DNA of 7,405 bases from an uncultured Oscillibacter sp. (GTDB lineage Bacteria; Bacillota; Clostridia; Oscillospirales; Oscillospiraceae), in NCBI GenBank assembly GCA_900544105.1, contig UQUC01000086.1, forward strand, positions 1-7,405, read 5' to 3'. Below, piece after piece: positions 4,710 to 7,405 of this stretch. A program made the translations under genes and the position numbers. The notes below the pieces were generated by a model. It was not told where the DNA came from. It was given only the letters and a program-made list of their open reading frames with translations, and searched no databases. Within the stretch, counting starts at the first letter, position 1. Every line of letters starts with the position of its first letter.

Positions 4710-5885
4710 ATGGATGCATTTTCCGCTTCTCTGATGGCTGACAAGAGAGAGATCGTCTTTGCTCCCACCGTGTATAAGTTCCAGACCTTCGCTCAGATGG
4801 CCGAGGAATTCAAGCTGGGTGAACGGGACGTGGTTCTGACCAACGAGTTCATCTACACCCCCTTCATGAAGGAGCTGGGCCTGAAGTGCAACTTCGTGTT
4901 CCAGGAGAAGTTTGGCGCCGGTGAGCCTTCCGAGGCTATGATCCAGACCATGTACGACGCCATCCCCTATGACAGCTATGACCGTGTCATCGCTGTGGGC
5001 GGCGGCGCCATCATGGACCTGTGCAAGCTGCTGGGCTGCAAGCGTCCCGACACTGTGCACAACCTGTACTTCAAGCGTTTCCCCGTCCAGCACGAGAAGG
5101 ACGTCATCGCCATCCCCACCACCTGCGGCACCGGCTCTGAGTGCACCAACATCTCCGTGGCCATCGTCAAGGACGAGAAGGACGGCGTGCTCACCGGCGG
5201 CGAGACCAAGCTGGGCCTGGTGTCCGATGACATCATCCCCAACAAGGTGTGCCTGATCCCCGATCTGCTCAAGACCCTGCCCTACAAGCCCTTCGCCTGC
5301 TCCGCCATCGACGCGCTGGTCCACGCCACCGAGTCCTTCCTGAGCCCCCACCGCAAGACCATGACCTCCGAGCTGTTCAGCGAGAAGGCCATGGACATGA
5401 TCCTCAAGGGCTTCAAGCTCATCGACGAGAAGGGTCAGGACGCCCGCTTTGAGTATCTGGATGAGTTCGTCACCGCCTCCTTCTACGCCGGCATTGCCTT
5501 CCTGAAGGCTGGCTGCGGCCCTGTCCACGGCATGAGCTTCCCCCTGGGCGGCACCTATCACGTGCCTCACGGCGAATCCAACTACATGCTCTTCGGCGCT
5601 ATCATGGACTACTATGACGCCAACAAGCCCGACGGCGAGATCATGAAGTTCAAGGAGCTGGTGGCCCGCATCCTGGGCTGCGAGGTCAAGGACGCCATCC
5701 CCGAGATGAACGCTCTGCTGCAGCGCATCCTGCCTCTGCGTCCCCTGCGTGATTGCGGCTTCACTGAGGCTGACTTCAAGATCTTCCCCCAGTCCGTAGA
5801 GACCAACCAGCAGCGCCTGATGACCAACGCTTACTATCCCTTCGATCTGGAGAGCGAAGAGGCCATCTACCGCAAGTGCTATTGA
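4710..5885 (+). CDS. Iron-type alcohol dehydrogenase, 4-hydroxybutyrate-dehydrogenase-like
   Basis: A 391-residue group III (iron-dependent) alcohol dehydrogenase. It has a nucleotide-binding AVGGGAIMD (95-103), the family signature PTTCGTGSE (136-144), and the metal ligands D201 and H205 in AIDALVHATESF, H273 in PVHGMSFPLGG and H287 in HVPHGESNY. By memory it follows Clostridium kluyveri 4-hydroxybutyrate dehydrogenase along its length: VYKF, LTNEF, FQEKFGAGEPS, TCGTGSE, TNISVA, YHVPHGE and a C-terminal YRKCY. That enzyme interconverts succinate semialdehyde and 4-hydroxybutyrate with NAD(H). No other 4-hydroxybutyrate gene is nearby, so another short aldehyde is quite possible, for example one made by the adjacent transketolase; sulfoacetaldehyde reductases are also of this fold. 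The start is firm: AAAAGGAG (4693-4700) lies 9 nt before the ATG. Codon use is strongly biased, lysine almost only AAG. Confidence 0.9.
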   Translation: MDAFSASLMADKREIVFAPTVYKFQTFAQMAEEFKLGERDVVLTNEFIYTPFMKELGLKCNFVFQEKFGAGEPSEAMIQTMYDAIPYDSYDRVIAVGGGAIMDLCKLLGCKRPDTVHNLYFKRFPVQHEKDVIAIPTTCGTGSECTNISVAIVKDEKDGVLTGGETKLGLVSDDIIPNKVCLIPDLLKTLPYKPFACSAIDALVHATESFLSPHRKTMTSELFSEKAMDMILKGFKLIDEKGQDARFEYLDEFVTASFYAGIAFLKAGCGPVHGMSFPLGGTYHVPHGESNYMLFGAIMDYYDANKPDGEIMKFKELVARILGCEVKDAIPEMNALLQRILPLRPLRDCGFTEADFKIFPQSVETNQQRLMTNAYYPFDLESEEAIYRKCY

Positions 5886-5905
5886 TCCCAACGGATCATC
5901 CACTG

Positions 5906-5962
5906 AAAAAAATCCGCGGCGGTCAGCCGCTCCTCTCCTTTGAGAGAAACGGCTGACCCCGC
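5906..5962 (-). terminator. Long hairpin with minus-strand T run
   Basis: GGTCAGCCG (5921-5929) pairs with CGGCTGACC (5950-5958), extended outward by GCGG/CCGC with one bulge, and capped by CTCTC/GAGAG (5933-5937/5942-5946). Seven A precede it at 5906-5912, giving a T7 tail on the minus strand. It therefore reads best as a terminator for transcription arriving from the right, and adds structure after the ADH gene on the plus strand. Confidence 0.65.
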
Positions 5963-5966
5963 AGAA

Positions 5967-6015
5967 CCCCCGACAGGTGATCGTATTTACGATGCCTGCC
6001 GGGGGTTTTCGTTTT
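5967..6015 (+). terminator. Main rho-independent terminator of the tkt-ADH operon
   Basis: CCCCCG (5967-5972) pairs with CGGGGG (6000-6005). After one A-C mismatch CAGG (5974-5977) pairs with CCTG (5995-5998), and ATCGT/ACGAT (5980-5984/5989-5993) closes an ATTT loop. TTTTCGTTTT follows directly at 6006-6015. It lies 82 bases after the ADH stop. Confidence 0.9.
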
Positions 6016-6016
6016 G

Positions 6017-6097
6017 ACCGCAGCCTGTCGGCAGAATCAACATGGCGGCTGGCCGGGAGGAATAGGCTGCCATCCGCCCATGCGGTCAGGCTGCGGT
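6017..6097. repeat. Long inverted repeat of unknown function before the marR promoter
   Basis: ACCGCAGCCTG (6017-6027) and CAGGCTGCGGT (6087-6097) are perfect 11-bp inverted copies 59 bases apart. Inside them GGCAG/CTGCC (6030-6034/6067-6071) can pair, and GGCGG (6044-6048) has a possible partner CCGCC (6074-6078). A T6 run follows at 6104-6109. It lies between the operon terminator and the next promoter, contains no gene I can support, and has no promoter of its own that I can see. Confidence 0.5.
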
Positions 6098-6123
6098 TCA
6101 CCGTTTTTTGCCAGATTTTTTTC

Positions 6124-6152
6124 TTGACAATTACGGTCCCCCTCTGTACAAT
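6124..6152 (+). promoter_or_regulatory. Consensus promoter of the marR-membrane protein unit
   Basis: TTGACA (6124-6129), a 17-base spacer and TACAAT (6147-6152) match the housekeeping consensus at eleven of twelve positions. Transcription should start near 6159, inside the palindrome that begins one base after the -10 box. The leader is about 28 nt. Confidence 0.9.
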
Positions 6153-6168
6153 CGTTCTAAATAGAACG
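6153..6168. promoter_or_regulatory. Palindromic operator at the marR start site
   Basis: CGTTCTA (6153-6159) and TAGAACG (6162-6168) are perfect inverted copies around AA. The site abuts the -10 box and covers the predicted start of transcription, the standard arrangement for a MarR-family repressor acting on its own operon. The length (16 bp) fits a dimer of that family. Confidence 0.75.
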
Positions 6169-6186
6169 TTAGCGAAAGGAGAATCT

Positions 6187-6618
6187 ATGCACTTTTGGGA
6201 TCAGCATAAAACCATCACGCGGTATTATGAGATTCTGATGTCGTCCGTATGCGAGAAATATCAACTCAAGCATCTGGAATATGATATTCTGATGTTTTTG
6301 CACAACAATCCCCAGTATCGCACGGCGGCAGATATCGTCAGGGTCCGGAAATCCACCAAGTCCCACGTGTCCACCTCACTGAAAACTCTTGAGGACAGGG
6401 GCTTGATCGCAAAAAAGACAGACCCGGTAAACAAAAAGCACATTGAGCTTGATCTGCTGGAACCGGCAAATGAGCTCGTCCGGGACGGGCTTCTGGCCCA
6501 GCGGCAGTTCGCGGAGCAGATGCTCCGGGGCCTGACGCCGGAGGACATCGCCGTATGCAAGCGCGTATTCCAGCAGGTATGCAGCAATGCAGAAGAATGC
6601 ATCAAACAGAAAGGATAA
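6187..6618 (+). CDS. MarR family transcriptional regulator
   Basis: A 143-residue DNA-binding protein with the MarR layout. The N-terminal helices carry MHFWDQHKTITRYYEILMSS. The winged helix-turn-helix is residues about 35-100: LEYDILMFLHNNPQYRTAADI, then VRVRKSTKSHVSTSLKTLED as the recognition helix, then RGLIAKKTDPVNKKHIELDL as the wing. C-terminal helices follow for dimerisation. The HVSTSLKTLEDRGLI stretch is typical of the family. ATG 6187 follows AAAGGAG (6175-6181) by 5 nt; earlier in-frame starts would place coding sequence across the promoter and terminator. The ligand is unknown. The 16-bp palindrome at its promoter is the likely target, so it should repress itself and the coupled membrane protein until an inducer binds. 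Lysine codons are mixed AAA/AAG, unlike the ADH operon just before it. Confidence 0.9.
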   Translation: MHFWDQHKTITRYYEILMSSVCEKYQLKHLEYDILMFLHNNPQYRTAADIVRVRKSTKSHVSTSLKTLEDRGLIAKKTDPVNKKHIELDLLEPANELVRDGLLAQRQFAEQMLRGLTPEDIAVCKRVFQQVCSNAEECIKQKG

Positions 6619-6621
6619 AAC

Positions 6622-7314
6622 ATGGATCACAAAACCTATCAGCCCCAAATACCCGACATTATGGAGGCCGTATTTGACGCAGTATATCTGTTGTTCGACC
6701 TCGTAGCAGGCATCGTATTTTTCGCCACGGCGCAGGGCCGCCTCCTGTTTGTTCTCTACGGCATCCTGACCCTGACTCTCTGCGGCGGCGATGCCTTCCA
6801 CCTCGTTCCCCGGATCTTCCGGGCGTTCCGAGGGAGCACCCCTAAGATCAAACACCTGATGGGCACCGGCCTGCAAATCTCCTCTATCACGATGACGGCG
6901 TTCTATGTGATCTTGTTGTTCATCTGGAAGCTCACTTTCCCGGGCTTCACCGCCCCCGCTGCGGTGGAGGTGATGATCTGGGCCTCCGCCATCATCCGAA
7001 TCGCCGTGTGCCTGCTGCCCCAGAACAACTGGTGCACGGACGAGGGCAATCTGAAGCTGTCCATCCTCCGGAACGGTGTATTCGCCGTCACCGGCATCGG
7101 CGTCATGATTCTGTACGCCATTTCCGGGAACGCCGGCGGGTATCACATGACGAAAATGGTAACAGCCATCCTGATCTCTTTCGGCTGCTATCTGCCCGTC
7201 ACGCTGTTCAGCAAAACGAAACCCAAGGTGGGCCTGCTGATGATCCCCAAGACCTGCGCGTATATGTGGATCATCGCTATGGGCTTACAGCTTTTGGGAT
7301 CTTGGAACGGCTAA
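6622..7314 (+). CDS. Seven-helix membrane protein of unknown function
   Basis: A 230-residue integral membrane protein with about seven spans (roughly 12-37, 41-59, 83-105, 113-132, 148-168, 177-196, 203-226). The conserved-looking motif GDAFHLVPR (56-64) sits at the end of span 2, and polar LLPQNNW (131-137) follows span 4. Aspartate and histidine next to the membrane suggest a catalytic or ion-binding site, but I cannot name the family; a loose likeness to YhhN/TMEM86-type proteins is only an impression. It starts three bases after the marR stop, and its ribosome site AAAGGA (6610-6615) lies in the end of marR, so the two are coupled. That pairing suggests a MarR-controlled export, detoxification or membrane-stress role. 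No terminator follows within 90 bases, so the operon may continue beyond the window. Confidence 0.82.
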   Translation: MDHKTYQPQIPDIMEAVFDAVYLLFDLVAGIVFFATAQGRLLFVLYGILTLTLCGGDAFHLVPRIFRAFRGSTPKIKHLMGTGLQISSITMTAFYVILLFIWKLTFPGFTAPAAVEVMIWASAIIRIAVCLLPQNNWCTDEGNLKLSILRNGVFAVTGIGVMILYAISGNAGGYHMTKMVTAILISFGCYLPVTLFSKTKPKVGLLMIPKTCAYMWIIAMGLQLLGSWNG

Positions 7315-7359
7315 TTGAACGAAGGTCAAAAAATTTCCGAGTGCGCTGCACCAATGTCA

Positions 7360-7376
7360 CTTAGTTAGCAAGTAAG
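7360..7376. promoter_or_regulatory. MarR/SlyA-like imperfect palindrome at the right edge
   Basis: CTTA-G-TT ... AA-G-TAAG is a 17-bp imperfect dyad (7360-7376) containing TTAGCAAG, close to the SlyA-type consensus TTAGCNNGCTAA as I recall it. It differs from the 6153-6168 operator. It may control the gene beyond the window. The rest of 7315-7405 shows no gene, terminator or convincing promoter. Confidence 0.3.
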
Positions 7377-7405
7377 GAACCTCACAAAGACAGCACACAG
7401 CAAAG

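Noticed and set aside
4704..6101. 465-codon open frame on the minus strand opposite the ADH gene
   Set aside because: Same cause: strong codon bias removes stops on the opposite strand. It also runs through two terminators.
5977..6186. N-terminal extension of the MarR protein
   Set aside because: It would begin inside a terminator and cross a consensus promoter and operator.
6376..7146. 256-codon minus-strand frame across marR and the membrane protein gene
   Set aside because: It overlaps two well-supported plus-strand genes and lacks a start signal or domain.
1..7405. CRISPR array, tRNA, rRNA, toxin-antitoxin or anti-phage system
   Set aside because: No spaced direct repeats, no tRNA cloverleaf, no rRNA-like sequence and no defence gene domains were found.

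Overview
The window looks like chromosomal DNA of a low-to-moderate GC Gram-positive anaerobe. The best guess is a gut clostridium of the Oscillospiraceae/Oscillospirales type (Flavonifractor, Intestinimonas or Oscillibacter-like). The grounds are strong AGGAGG-type ribosome sites, textbook sigma-A promoters (TTGACA-17-TATAGT, TTGACA-17-TACAAT), a split two-subunit transketolase, a 4-hydroxybutyrate-dehydrogenase-like iron alcohol dehydrogenase, a NiaR-type niacin repressor, and a TnpV gene from a clostridial mobile element. The genus is inference.

Layout. (1) 1-490, minus strand: the edge of a mobile-element module, with a small ORF coupled to a tnpV gene that runs off the left edge. A perfect 18-bp hairpin terminator (491-533) separates it from the rest. 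(2) 627-2462, plus strand: a niacin module. niaR is followed by a PTS-EIIC-like membrane transporter with its own near-consensus promoter. A 44-bp dyad covers that promoter, and its core TGTCAAGACA recurs at the niaR start site. A strong terminator closes the module. (3) 2538-6015, plus strand: an operon of transketolase N-terminal subunit, transketolase C-terminal subunit and Fe-ADH. It has codon use typical of highly expressed genes, one promoter, a structured leader of about 210 nt, an internal GC-rich hairpin before the ADH and a double terminator at the end. (4) 6017-7314, plus strand: an unexplained long inverted repeat, then a MarR-family regulator with a perfect promoter and a palindromic operator, coupled to a seven-helix membrane protein of unknown function. 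(5) 7315-7405: the leader of whatever lies to the right, with a MarR/SlyA-like palindrome.

How the genes work together. NiaR with the transporter most likely forms a self-contained niacin-responsive uptake unit: when niacin is plentiful, NiaR represses the transporter and probably itself. The tkt-tkt-ADH operon should move two-carbon ketol units between sugars and reduce a short aldehyde with NAD(P)H. The pairing is unusual and the aldehyde is not known. The MarR gene and membrane protein look like an autoregulated stress or efflux-type pair. No rRNA, tRNA, CRISPR or defence system was seen. The most interesting points are the niacin operator and transporter, the aldehyde made or removed by the transketolase-ADH operon, and that operon's structured leader.
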